Source of the DNA: Gammaproteobacteria bacterium
Lineage (GTDB): Bacteria > Pseudomonadota > Gammaproteobacteria > Pseudomonadales > Azotimanducaceae
Assembly (NCBI GenBank): GCA_026706665.1
Contig: JAPOYI010000147.1
Coordinates: 1-64,000, forward strand
Length of the DNA stretch: 64,000 nt
Reading direction: 5' to 3'
Shown here: positions 11,037 through 19,311 of the stretch, in pieces
Layout of the letters: every line of letters begins with the position of its first letter
Numbering within the stretch: the first letter of the stretch is position 1
Notes under the pieces: generated by a model
What the model was told of the DNA's origin: nothing
The model's database searches: none
Seen by the model: only the letters and a program-made list of their open reading frames with translations
Made by a program: the position numbers and the translations under genes

Positions 11037-11357
11037 TCAGCGAAGTGGCGAAAAGGATACGGGCCGCAACATCTTGATGTTCTGCTGGACAACGGCGTCG
11101 AATGCCCACACCTCCCGAATGAATGTCTGCCAAGCCGGATCGGCCTCCATTCGGGCACGACGGACCTCGCGGTCCGCAAGGCTCTCGTACGCCCACATGA
11201 ACACGACCTCGTGCAGGTTGCCAACATCAGTGGTGAACATACCGACGAAGTCGCCAAGATGTTTGCGCTGGATCGGCAAGCCTTCGCTCTCGTACTTGTC
11301 GAGCCACTTTCCGATGCTGCCCGGGCGGAACGTATACGTTCGATGATCGATGATCAT
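11037..11357 (-). CDS. NIPSNAP family protein
   Basis: A small protein of 106 residues opening with MIIDHRTYTFRPGSIGKWL and containing the central GNLHEVVFMWAYESLADREVRRA stretch typical of NIPSNAP ferredoxin-like domains. Bacterial members are poorly characterised and often sit beside catabolic oxidoreductases. The ATG overlaps the stop of the upstream GMC oxidoreductase (ATGA), so the two are co-translated. No catalytic role can be assigned. Confidence 0.8.
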   Translation of the reverse strand: MIIDHRTYTFRPGSIGKWLDKYESEGLPIQRKHLGDFVGMFTTDVGNLHEVVFMWAYESLADREVRRARMEADPAWQTFIREVWAFDAVVQQNIKMLRPVSFSPLR

Positions 11358-13003
11358 AGGGTCGCTTCCGCAGGCGTGCTTCGGTCAAGGATCAGGTCGC
11401 TCGCCTTCTCTGCAATCATGATCGTGGGGGCGTTGGTATTTCCGCGAGTGATAATGGGCATGATCGAGGCATCGGCCACGCGGAGTCCATCGATGCCCTG
11501 AACCCGCAATTCGGCGTCGACCACCGCTTCGGCATCCGTTCCCATCCTGCAGGATCCCACCGGGTGCAGCGTCGTCATGGCCGCGTCGATCAGCCATTCA
11601 GCGATCTGCGCATCCGTTCTTTTGTCGCTGCCCGGCTCCAGTTCGCGCCCCAGTGTTCCAGCGAACGCGCGGCTGGCCATCACTTCGCGCATCAACTGCA
11701 CGCCTGCGACCGCCGTGTCGACGTCGCGCCGGTCACCGAGGTAGTTGGCGTGGATTCGCGGCGCATCCTCCGGATCGCCCGAGCGCAGGGCGATGTGCCC
11801 TCTGCTTTTGGGGACGACCGGCCCGATGCGGATGGTCGTGCCATGATCCTCGCCCACGTTCCTCCTGCGACCAAAAGAGGGCAGGGACCAGTGCAGGTTG
11901 GCCGTGGCCTCCGTCGCAGGCATGAAATGGGTCTGGATGTCCGGCACGTCCAGATCCGCCGAAGAGCGAATAAACGAGCCGGCCTCGTAGGGAAATGTCG
12001 TAACGAACCCGGTTCCAAACAGCGCCGCCTGCATGACTCCAAACGTCATGCGGTCCACCCTGAGGTTCTCCCGCAGCGAGACCGGTTTCCGGCACTCGTG
12101 CACCAGGCAGCAGTCCACATGATCCTGGACGTTCTTGCCGACGCCCGGCAGATGGTGAGCCACCGAGATGCCGTGGCGCCCCAGGTCTTCCGCATCGCCG
12201 ATCCCGGACAGCATCAGCAAATGCGGAGAGCTGACGACGCCGGCGGCCAGCACCACCTCCTTCAGCGCCCTCGCCGTGACCACCGACCGTCGGCTACGGT
12301 ATTCCACTCCGACGGCCCGTCGGCCTTCAAGCAGCACCTTGCGCGCCAGCGCCCGCGTCGCCACTGTCAGATTGGGCCGTCGTACAGCCGGCGCCAGAAA
12401 CGCGGTGGCAGTGCTGCAACGCCAACCGCGTCGGATCGTGAAGTCGTAGCGCCCGAATCCCTCCTGGCTGGCGCCGTTGAAATCGTCCGTGACGTCGTAT
12501 CCGGCCTGCTGGCCGGCATTCATGTACGTGTCGAACATCGCGTTCGTCCCGCGGGCGCGTTGCACGGTAAGCTCGCCCGCGCAACCGTGAAACGAATCAT
12601 CCCGGTCAACGTGCGCCTCCGACCGTTTGAACAGGGGCAGCACCTTGTCATACGACCAACCCGGCAAGCCCATCTGCTCCCAGCCGTCGTAATCGGCGGG
12701 ATTGCCCCGGACATAGATCATGCCGTTTATGGTGGAACTGCCGCCGAGAACCTTGCCGCGAGGCCAGAAAACTCGGCGGCCGTCCAGATGCGGTTCAGGC
12801 TCCGTGTAGTACTTCCAGTTGTAGATGCCCGAGTGCATCAGCCGCCCCATCAGCATCGGCAACCGGAACAGGGTGTTGGAATCCCGGCCGCCGGCCTCAA
12901 GAAGCAGAACCCTGTTTGCAGGATCGGCCGACAATCGGTTAGCGAGCACGCAGCCAGCGGATCCGGCTCCCACCACAATATAGTCGTATTCCAGGTCCGT
13001 CAT
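11354..13003 (-). CDS. GMC-family FAD oxidoreductase (choline/alcohol dehydrogenase-like)
   Basis: A glucose-methanol-choline oxidoreductase of 549 residues. The N-terminal FAD-binding GAGSAGC motif follows YDYIVV at residues 5-10. The first GMC signature is around GGSSTINGMIYVRG, the second around GVVSSPHLLMLSGIG. The active-site histidine is in TLHPVGSCRMGTD and the partner asparagine in NTNAPTIMIAEK. It resembles BetA-type and other alcohol dehydrogenases, but the substrate is not determinable. It is coupled by a four-base overlap to the NIPSNAP gene and follows the uracil-DNA glycosylase gene by 15 bases. A link to pyrimidine breakdown is contextual only. Confidence 0.9.
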   Translation of the reverse strand: MTDLEYDYIVVGAGSAGCVLANRLSADPANRVLLLEAGGRDSNTLFRLPMLMGRLMHSGIYNWKYYTEPEPHLDGRRVFWPRGKVLGGSSTINGMIYVRGNPADYDGWEQMGLPGWSYDKVLPLFKRSEAHVDRDDSFHGCAGELTVQRARGTNAMFDTYMNAGQQAGYDVTDDFNGASQEGFGRYDFTIRRGWRCSTATAFLAPAVRRPNLTVATRALARKVLLEGRRAVGVEYRSRRSVVTARALKEVVLAAGVVSSPHLLMLSGIGDAEDLGRHGISVAHHLPGVGKNVQDHVDCCLVHECRKPVSLRENLRVDRMTFGVMQAALFGTGFVTTFPYEAGSFIRSSADLDVPDIQTHFMPATEATANLHWSLPSFGRRRNVGEDHGTTIRIGPVVPKSRGHIALRSGDPEDAPRIHANYLGDRRDVDTAVAGVQLMREVMASRAFAGTLGRELEPGSDKRTDAQIAEWLIDAAMTTLHPVGSCRMGTDAEAVVDAELRVQGIDGLRVADASIMPIITRGNTNAPTIMIAEKASDLILDRSTPAEATL

Positions 13004-13018
13004 CGGCTCACCTCCGAA

Positions 13019-13879
13019 TTACCAATGAATAGGCGCGGCATCCATCGCCAGCAGTTTGCTGTTGCATGAAACAAAGGGGTTCGAACCTTCGAGGAAGCGG
13101 TTGCCCTCTGCGGGATGCGGCGATACGACGATTGCGGGGTGGCGATGTACGGAGGTGCCGTCGACGATACCGCTCGCATTCGCCACGCTTTGCGCCGCAT
13201 GGCCGAATAGCAAGAACACGACTGGCTGCCCCGAACGATTCGCAAAGTACCGCAGCAGATGCGCCATCAGTGGCCGCCACAAGGGCAGATGACCGCATGT
13301 CTGATGCGGATCGCCGTCCACGGCAAAACGCGTCAGCGTCAGACTTGCATTCAGCAGCAGCACGCCCTGGTCGACCCAACTCTGGGCCAGTTCCGCCGGT
13401 GTCGGGAACCCGTTCTCGAGCGCGGTGATCGCTTCGAGCGTTGCGGGCCAACCCTCCACTTCCAACGTGTGGGAGACGCGGCCCGAGCGAAACGCGTAGA
13501 CGCTCTGAATCAGGCAGCGCATGCTGCGCGAACGCATGTTGTCCAATTCCCGCCAACTGCGGTGCTCGCCGGATTCGAATGCGCGACCCGTACAGAACGC
13601 GATGTTCGGATACGGGTCCTGACCGATCAGCACGCAGCGCACGGCTTCCGGAGGCAGGCCGTCGAAAGCGTGCAGCATGTGTGCGCCTTCCGGTTCTCCG
13701 GGGAGGAAAAAGTGCCGCCTCGATGGGAATATCGGCTCCCACGGATGCAATTCAAGCGTCTCGTCGACATCATCGAACGCCAGTTCGACCTCATCGACGA
13801 TCGACCGCCAGTTGGAACTCAGGTCGGACTGCCAGTCCACCAGCACTTCTCGAAGCGCGTCCTTAAGCTGCGTGGTCAC
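13019..13879 (-). CDS. divergent uracil-DNA glycosylase
   Basis: A protein of 286 residues similar to family-1 uracil-DNA glycosylases. It has the water-activating motif as GQDPYP (canonical GQDPYH), then GRAFE, the LLLNASLTL strand, a DNA-clamp loop SPHPAEGNRF in place of HPSPLS, and the C-terminal PIHW matching the usual PIDW. These changes are consistent with a variant UDG branch with altered kinetics or target. The GTG at 13879 is chosen because the 67 residues before VTTQLKDAL are Arg-rich and unlike the family, but no good ribosome binding site is present, so the start is tentative. It is divergent from the RutR-like regulator. Confidence 0.75.
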   Translation of the reverse strand: MTTQLKDALREVLVDWQSDLSSNWRSIVDEVELAFDDVDETLELHPWEPIFPSRRHFFLPGEPEGAHMLHAFDGLPPEAVRCVLIGQDPYPNIAFCTGRAFESGEHRSWRELDNMRSRSMRCLIQSVYAFRSGRVSHTLEVEGWPATLEAITALENGFPTPAELAQSWVDQGVLLLNASLTLTRFAVDGDPHQTCGHLPLWRPLMAHLLRYFANRSGQPVVFLLFGHAAQSVANASGIVDGTSVHRHPAIVVSPHPAEGNRFLEGSNPFVSCNSKLLAMDAAPIHW

Positions 13880-14139
13880 CGGTTCGCGCTCAGGTGGGGG
13901 GGTTGCCCGACAGCGGTTACGTCCCGGACTAACGTATGACAAGGCGTCGGCTCGGCGGGCAAAGAGCCGGCCCCGCATCGCCCCACGCAGGTCCGCGATC
14001 GATCCATTGTCGCTGGTTGGCGTCTGGGCGCAGTGCGTATAATGGTATTGGTGCGCCGGTGGAGGCGATTGTGCATGCAATCCATCCCGGCACCGCGCCT
14101 TGGTGTCACCGGGGTTCCCAGGGCAGGGAGGTAAAAGGC

Positions 14140-14757
14140 ATGCCCCGCGCCATGACCGCGCGTGATCGGAAGGAACTGCAGATCATCCGCGCCACAGAGA
14201 AATTGGTCGCCACGCGAGGTTTCTACGGCACGCGGATGGACGACATCGCGCGCGCCGCAAGGCTGCCGAGACCGAATCTCTATTACTACTTTCCATCCAA
14301 GCGTCAGATCTACCGACGGATCCTGACGGGTTTGCGTGCGGACTGGATCAAGGCGTTCGAGCAGATCTCCCCAGACCGAGAACCGCGCGAAGCCATCAGT
14401 GACTACATTCGCGTCAAGATCGAGTACTCGAGGAAACACCCGGTACCGTCGAAGATCTTTGCGATGGAGGTAATCCGAGGCTCGGACATGCTGACCGAAG
14501 AGGAGAACAACCAGATCAAGACCCTGACGGAGGAGAAGTGCGCGGTGATCGAGCATTGGATGAACGAGGGCAAGATGGATCGGCTTGACCCACGGCACTT
14601 TTTCTTTCTGCTCTGGGGCGCCACTCAGTACTACGCCGACTTCGAACAGCAGATCAAGAGCATTCTCGGCGTGAAACGGCTGACTACCGCGCAGTTTGAA
14701 ACGGGCGTGGAAACGGTGACGCAAGTCGTCCTCGCAGGATGCGGACTCGACGGCTGA
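14140..14757 (+). CDS. RutR-like TetR-family transcriptional regulator
   Basis: A TetR repressor of 205 residues. The helix-turn-helix covers residues 32-53 (MDDIARAARLPRPNLYYYFPS). The C-terminal part, including LLWGATQYYADFEQQIKSILGVK, resembles the RutR (YcdC) effector domain, and the length is close to the 212 residues of E. coli RutR. RutR senses uracil or thymine and controls pyrimidine breakdown. The ATG at 14140 has a GGGAGGT ribosome binding site seven bases upstream, which rules out the longer in-frame start. Two palindromes with RutR-like spacing occur in the locus (8238-8253 and 14939-14954), making it the likely local repressor. Effector identity is inferred. Confidence 0.8.
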   Translation: MPRAMTARDRKELQIIRATEKLVATRGFYGTRMDDIARAARLPRPNLYYYFPSKRQIYRRILTGLRADWIKAFEQISPDREPREAISDYIRVKIEYSRKHPVPSKIFAMEVIRGSDMLTEEENNQIKTLTEEKCAVIEHWMNEGKMDRLDPRHFFFLLWGATQYYADFEQQIKSILGVKRLTTAQFETGVETVTQVVLAGCGLDG

Positions 14758-14938
14758 ACGCCCGGATCGAGCAGGTTTCGCCGTCTCTGAGCGCTCTCGG
14801 ATTCGCATCCCTGGCCTAGCGTTTCCCTCAAGTATCCGCAGCTACAGCATTGCCGTGAAGGTCCAACGGGGTTGTGCAGCTTGGATGCGGTTCTTCCCCT
14901 TCCCAGCTGCATTCGCGGCGAATTCAACGTACGCTTTT

Positions 14939-14954
14939 CTGACATAAACGTCAA
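14939..14954. promoter_or_regulatory. RutR-type palindromic operator, site 2
   Basis: CTGACATAAACGTCAA keeps the TGAC-N6-GTCA core of site 1 (8238-8253) with identical spacing and differs from a full TTGAC/GTCAA palindrome only at the first base. It lies upstream of the flavin oxidoreductase/aminotransferase operon and overlaps the predicted -35 box. Confidence 0.55.
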
Positions 14955-14969
14955 ACAGTAGTGTATGCT
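14940..14969 (+). promoter_or_regulatory. candidate promoter of the flavin oxidoreductase/aminotransferase operon
   Basis: TGACAT (14940-14945) and TATGCT (14964-14969) are 18 bases apart. The -35 element is embedded in operator site 2, the same arrangement as at the receptor promoter. The match is fair, not strong. Confidence 0.4.
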
Positions 14970-15099
14970 TCTGATCGTGGACCCTGACCTTTCCTCGCCG
15001 CCGGTCAAGCCCCGACCTGGAACCGTCGTATTCCTCAGCCGAGGCGCCTCCAGCCAGGGAAGCCGGATACGGTGTCACGATCGCCGAAGGAGTCACTAG

Positions 15100-16110
15100 A
15101 TGGATTTCGGACTGGTCCTGCAAACCGATCCTCCCGCCCGACGGGTCGTCGAACTTGCGCAACGGGCGGAGGCGAACGGCTTCACGCATGTCTGGGTATT
15201 CGACTCTCCGGTTCTGTGGCAGGAACCCTTCGTGATACTCGCTCGAATGCTCTCGGAGACCGCCAGGATTACGGTCGGTCCCATGGTCACGAATCCGGGT
15301 ACCCGGGACTGGTCCGTGCTCGCATCGACCTTTGCAACCCTGAACGACATGTACGGGCCACGCACCATCTGTGGAATGGGCCGTGGCGATTCGGCACTAC
15401 GCTACATCGGCCGCAAGCCAAGGACCCTGCAGGAGATGGCGGACGCGATACGCGTCGTCAAAGACCTGGTCGCCGGAGAGTCCGTCGAATACAACGGTAC
15501 CAAGATCCGGTTCCCCTGGGTGGACGACGGTTGGGATCTCCCCGTATGGGGCGCCGGCTATGGCCCCCGAGCACTCGACTGCATCGGGCGTCATGCCGAT
15601 GGTTTCATTCTGCAACTGGCGGATCCGCAGATCTTCGAGTGGACCACCTCCTCGGTTCGGGACGCTGCAATCGCCGCGAACCGTGAGCCGGATTCTGTTG
15701 TCTCATGCGTGGCGGCACCAGCCTACGTCGGTGATGACATCGCCCATCAGCGCGAACAGCTCCGGTGGTTCGGCGGCATGGTAGGCAACCATGTCTCCGA
15801 TATCGTCAACCGCTACGGTGCACAATCGGGCGACGTTCCAAAGGCGCTCACGAACTACATCAAGGGGCGGGGGGCATACGACTACTCTCACCACGGTCGG
15901 TCGGGCAACCCTTCCACCGACTTCGTTCCCGACGATATCGTTGACCGATTCTGCATTCTGGGTGCCGCGCAGGAGCACGTTGCCAAGCTCAAGACACTGC
16001 GCGATCTAGGTGCCCGCCAGTTCGCGGTTTATCTCATGCATGATGCCCAGGAAAAGACGTTGGATGCGTATGGGAAGCATGTGCTGCCAGCCCTAGCGGC
16101 GCTCGATTGA
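15100..16110 (+). CDS. luciferase-like (LLM) flavin or F420 oxidoreductase
   Basis: A TIM-barrel flavin/F420-dependent enzyme of 336 residues in the bacterial luciferase-like superfamily. It opens with MDFGLVLQTDPPARRVVELAQRAEANGF and contains the typical LDRIGRHADGF-like segment (here LDCIGRHADGFIL). It resembles the proteobacterial group annotated as the CPS_4043-type oxidoreductases, which I recall being found beside dihydropyrimidinase genes. GAAGGAG lies seven bases before the ATG. It is followed by the omega-amino acid aminotransferase eight bases later and preceded by a RutR-type operator. It could act on the pyrimidine ring before hydrolysis or on a side intermediate; the reaction is unknown. 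Confidence 0.78.
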   Translation: MDFGLVLQTDPPARRVVELAQRAEANGFTHVWVFDSPVLWQEPFVILARMLSETARITVGPMVTNPGTRDWSVLASTFATLNDMYGPRTICGMGRGDSALRYIGRKPRTLQEMADAIRVVKDLVAGESVEYNGTKIRFPWVDDGWDLPVWGAGYGPRALDCIGRHADGFILQLADPQIFEWTTSSVRDAAIAANREPDSVVSCVAAPAYVGDDIAHQREQLRWFGGMVGNHVSDIVNRYGAQSGDVPKALTNYIKGRGAYDYSHHGRSGNPSTDFVPDDIVDRFCILGAAQEHVAKLKTLRDLGARQFAVYLMHDAQEKTLDAYGKHVLPALAALD

Positions 16111-16118
16111 TTTGAGAC

Positions 16119-17444
16119 ATGCACTCGAATACACAGATCCGGTCTTTCTACGACGCCCATTGGATGCCCTATACGGCCAACCGGGACTTCAAGCAGAACC
16201 CGCGAGTCGTGGAACGCGCCGAAGGCTGTTACTACTACACGTCGGATGGTCGCAAGGTCTTCGATAGCCTGTCAGGCCTCTGGTGTTGCGGGGCCGGGCA
16301 CAGCCATCCCAGCATTACCGCAAGGGTAGCGGCCCAGCTTCGCCGGATGGACTACGCTCCCGCCTTCCAGTTCGGCCACCGACTCAGCTTCGAGTTGGCC
16401 AATCGCATTGCGGAACTGATGCCGGCCGGCCTGTCGCACGTGTTCTTCACCAATTCCGGATCGGAGTGCACGGATACGTCTCTCAAAATTGCCCGAGCTT
16501 ATTGGCACGAGGCGGGACGGCCGAGCAAAACCAAACTGATCGGCCGCGTCAGGGGATATCACGGGGTGAATTTCGGCGGCACAAGCCTGGGCGGCATTGG
16601 GCCGAATCGGCACACTTACGGCCCGCTACTTGATACCGATCACCTGTCCGCCACGCTGCTGCCAGAGAATGCATACAGCCGGGGCATGCCGCAATACGGC
16701 AGCCATCTGGCGGATCAGCTCGAGGAAATCGTCGCGCTGCACGATGCTTCCAACATTGCAGCCGTGATAGTGGAACCGATGTCCGGTTCCGGCGGTGTAG
16801 TCGTGCCTCCCTCAGGATACTTGCAGCGGCTGCGGGAGATCTGTGACCGCCATGACATTCTGCTGATTTTCGACGAAGTGATTACCGGGTTCGGACGAAC
16901 GGGCTCCCTGACCGGAGCCGAGGAGTTCGGTGTAGTCCCCGATATCCTCAATCTCGCCAAGCAACTGACCAACGGTGCTGTTCCGATGGGCGCGGTGGTG
17001 ACCAGCGAGACGATCTATCGCGCCTTCATGGAGGCGCAAAAACCGCTGCACGTCATCGAGTTGCCCCACGGCTATACCTACTCAGCCCATCCGGTCGCCT
17101 GTGCGGCTGGGCTTGCCGCACTCGATCTTTTGCAAGCGGAAGGGTTGATCGAGCGGGTGCGAACCCTGGCGTTACAGTTCGAGGACTACCTTCATGGGAT
17201 GAGGGGAGCGCCGCACGTCATCGACATCCGAAACTACGGTCTCGCCGGAGCCCTGCAGTTGCGGCCACGCGACGGTGACGCCCTGGTGCGGCCTTACGAA
17301 GCGGCACTCGAGATGTGGGAAGCTGGATTCTATGTGCGCTGGGGCGGCGATACATTGCAATTCGGACCGCCGTTCATTGCTGAAGCGTCAGACCTCGAAA
17401 CCATGTTCGAGCGTCTCGGACGGGTGCTTCTCGAGGTCGCGTAG
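16119..17444 (+). CDS. omega-amino acid (beta-alanine):pyruvate aminotransferase, class III
   Basis: A PLP-dependent class III aminotransferase of 441 residues. The PLP lysine is K281 in LNLAKQLTNGAVPMGAV, the cofactor aspartate is in LLIFDEVITGFGRTG, and the N-terminal YTANRDFKQNPR and SLSGLWCCGAGHSHP stretches match omega-amino acid:pyruvate transaminases. In this locus it would convert beta-alanine, the product of beta-ureidopropionase, to malonate semialdehyde for MmsA. It is eight bases downstream of the flavin oxidoreductase and very likely in the same transcript. Its 3' end overlaps the convergent truncated nucleotidyltransferase gene by 57 bases. Confidence 0.9.
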   Translation: MHSNTQIRSFYDAHWMPYTANRDFKQNPRVVERAEGCYYYTSDGRKVFDSLSGLWCCGAGHSHPSITARVAAQLRRMDYAPAFQFGHRLSFELANRIAELMPAGLSHVFFTNSGSECTDTSLKIARAYWHEAGRPSKTKLIGRVRGYHGVNFGGTSLGGIGPNRHTYGPLLDTDHLSATLLPENAYSRGMPQYGSHLADQLEEIVALHDASNIAAVIVEPMSGSGGVVVPPSGYLQRLREICDRHDILLIFDEVITGFGRTGSLTGAEEFGVVPDILNLAKQLTNGAVPMGAVVTSETIYRAFMEAQKPLHVIELPHGYTYSAHPVACAAGLAALDLLQAEGLIERVRTLALQFEDYLHGMRGAPHVIDIRNYGLAGALQLRPRDGDALVRPYEAALEMWEAGFYVRWGGDTLQFGPPFIAEASDLETMFERLGRVLLEVA

Positions 17445-17699
17445 CCAAACATCTTGACTTCCCAGCCTCCCATCGCCAAGTGCGTCCAACATCATCGCCC
17501 GAACCGTCCAGCCACGCTCGGTCAGCCCGGAGGCGGCGTCATCCATGGATCTCGATCCGAGCGATACCAGGAGGTCGACGTCCTCGGTAAACCGCGACTC
17601 CACGCGGTAAACGTTTGCCGCATGTCCACCCGCCACGGCCCAGCCCGATTCCCTGCCGAACAGTCCGTCGAGGAGTTCGACCAGGTCCTTGCCGATCAT
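17388..17699 (-). pseudogene. nucleotidyltransferase-fold protein, C-terminally truncated
   Basis: A 103-residue reading frame with the N-terminal nucleotidyltransferase signature: AGGHAANVYR followed by RFTEDVDLLVSL, where the two acidic residues (EDVD) would bind metal. Proteins of this toxin/antitoxin-like family usually run to 150-200 residues with a helical second half. Here the last 18 or so codons are antisense to the end of the aminotransferase gene and look random, so the second half appears lost. Its ATG overlaps the stop of the small upstream gene (ATGA), implying a former two-gene module of the AbiEii/MNT type. Function in its present state is doubtful. Confidence 0.6.
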
Positions 17700-17971
17700 T
17701 GATCGGCAGCGGCATGACCGGCTTGCGCCACGGAGTCGAGCCGTCGGAGTTCGGTGCGGAATCGGACGTGCTCCTCGACCGCGAGGGCGTCATCGCGGCG
17801 TGAATCGCCAGCCATGCGCCGCAACCGCTCGTTGATCGCGAAGACCTGCGCAAGAGTTCGCGGCGGCGGCGGCGACAGGGGCGGCAGACTTGCCTTCCAG
17901 GCACCGAGCTGTCGCATCCGCTCTCGGTCCCTTTCGGTGACAACCGCCCGCATGTCTTCGGTCTGGGCCAT
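17696..17971 (-). CDS. small helical protein, partner of the nucleotidyltransferase
   Basis: A 91-residue protein rich in Arg and Leu with a Pro-rich middle (PPLSPPPPR) and predicted helices on both sides (MRQLGAWKAS, VFAINERLRRMAG, EEHVRFRTELRRL). I do not recognise the family. Overlap with the nucleotidyltransferase start suggests it is the first gene of a toxin-antitoxin-like pair, possibly the antitoxin. About 270 bases upstream (17972-18240) carry nothing I can assign. Confidence 0.5.
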   Translation of the reverse strand: MAQTEDMRAVVTERDRERMRQLGAWKASLPPLSPPPPRTLAQVFAINERLRRMAGDSRRDDALAVEEHVRFRTELRRLDSVAQAGHAAADQ

Positions 17972-18240
17972 GCTCGGAGTATACGATGTTGCTCGGCACG
18001 CGGCGGACGCGCGGCCGCACTCGCCGCGGTTCGCTGGAGCGGTGCGACAAGTTCACGATGCGGCCCGGCGCGATGCTGGCCCCGCCGTTTGCAGGTTACC
18101 GAGCTTGCTGCCACCATTCCCGGGACGCGGAGGGGACGGCGACATGACTTCGGCATCTTCCACGAATTGCCGCACGACTGGCATCCTGCCGCCGGGTACA
18201 GACTGCCAGAACTCGGCCGCAGCGGGTTCGGGATAGCCGG

Positions 18241-19311
18241 ATGGCGCCAAGACGCAAGCAGCGCCTGGACCCCGAGACGTTCGACCTGCCCGCGGAGGCG
18301 ATCCGCGACGGCCACTATTCCGACAAGTACTTCGTGCGTACCAGGGACGTGCTGCGCCAGGATGGACATTCACCACGGGTCTTGATGCAGATCTTTTGCA
18401 AGACCGCGGGATGGATCGGCGGCGTGGATGAGGCCATCGCCATCCTCAAGCGTTGCGGCCACGACTGGTCCGCGTTGATCGTGCGCGCGTTGTACGACGG
18501 CGATCCCATTGCGCCGCACGAGACGGCGATGACCATCGAAGGTCCCTACGACACCTTCGCGCACCTGGAAACGCTCTATCTCGGCGTCCTGGCTCGCCGC
18601 AGCCGCGTCCTCACTAACACGCGCCGCGTGGTGGAGGCCGCGCGTCCGAAGGAGGTGCTGTTCTTTCCCGCCCGGCATGACCACTGGTCGCTGCAGCAGG
18701 GCGATGGTTACGCCGCGCATGTCGCCGGCGCCACGGCGGTATCGACGGATGCGCAGGCGGCGTGGTGGGGAGGGGGCGGTCTCGGCACCGTTCCTCATGC
18801 CGCCATCGCGGCCTACGGCGGCGACACCGTGCTGGCGGCCCGCAAGTTCGCCGAGCACATTCCCGATTCGGTGCCGCTGGTGGTGCTGGTCGACTTCGAC
18901 AACGACAGCGTGGGCACGGCGGTCGATGTCGCCCGCGCCCTCGGCAGCCGCCTCTACGGAGTGCGTCTCGACACATCCGGCACGCTGGTGGACAAGAGCG
19001 TCGTGCCCAGGATGGGACAGTTCGATCCGCGCGGCGTGAATCCGCAACTCGTCAGGAACGTTCGCGAAGCGCTCGACGGCGCCGGGTTCGAGGACGTGCA
19101 CATCGTCGTCTCCGGCGGATTCGGCGTCGCCAGGATTCGCGCCTTCGAGTCCGAAGGCCTTCCCGTTGCAGCCTATGGCGTCGGTTCTTCGCTGGTGGCC
19201 AATGACGGCAGCTTCGATTTCACCGCCGACATCGTGCGGAGCGAGGGACGCCCATCCGCCAAGGCAGGACGCGCGTACAATCCTAACCCACGTCTGGAGG
19301 TCGTCGAATGA
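18241..19311 (+). CDS. nicotinate phosphoribosyltransferase-like protein
   Basis: A 356-residue type II phosphoribosyltransferase resembling the shorter nicotinate phosphoribosyltransferases. Conserved features include SDKYFVRTRDVL near the N-terminus, the HDHWSLQQGDGYAAH segment, the LVVLVDFDNDSVGTAVDVARAL strand-turn and GVRLDTSGTL, then the IVVSGGFGVARI phosphate-binding region. The family makes nicotinate mononucleotide from nicotinate and PRPP. It overlaps the nicotinamidase gene by four bases (ATGA), which supports an NAD-salvage role. The start at MAPRRKQRL has no strong ribosome binding site. Confidence 0.85.
   Translation: MAPRRKQRLDPETFDLPAEAIRDGHYSDKYFVRTRDVLRQDGHSPRVLMQIFCKTAGWIGGVDEAIAILKRCGHDWSALIVRALYDGDPIAPHETAMTIEGPYDTFAHLETLYLGVLARRSRVLTNTRRVVEAARPKEVLFFPARHDHWSLQQGDGYAAHVAGATAVSTDAQAAWWGGGGLGTVPHAAIAAYGGDTVLAARKFAEHIPDSVPLVVLVDFDNDSVGTAVDVARALGSRLYGVRLDTSGTLVDKSVVPRMGQFDPRGVNPQLVRNVREALDGAGFEDVHIVVSGGFGVARIRAFESEGLPVAAYGVGSSLVANDGSFDFTADIVRSEGRPSAKAGRAYNPNPRLEVVE

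Larger units (their letters stand above)
14758..15099. other. 342-base intergenic region with operator and promoter
   Basis: No gene is seen between the regulator and the flavin oxidoreductase. The stretch holds a RutR-type palindrome (14939-14954), an overlapping -35/-10 pair, a leader of about 120 bases and a GAAGGAG ribosome binding site seven bases before the ATG at 15100. Confidence 0.6.
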
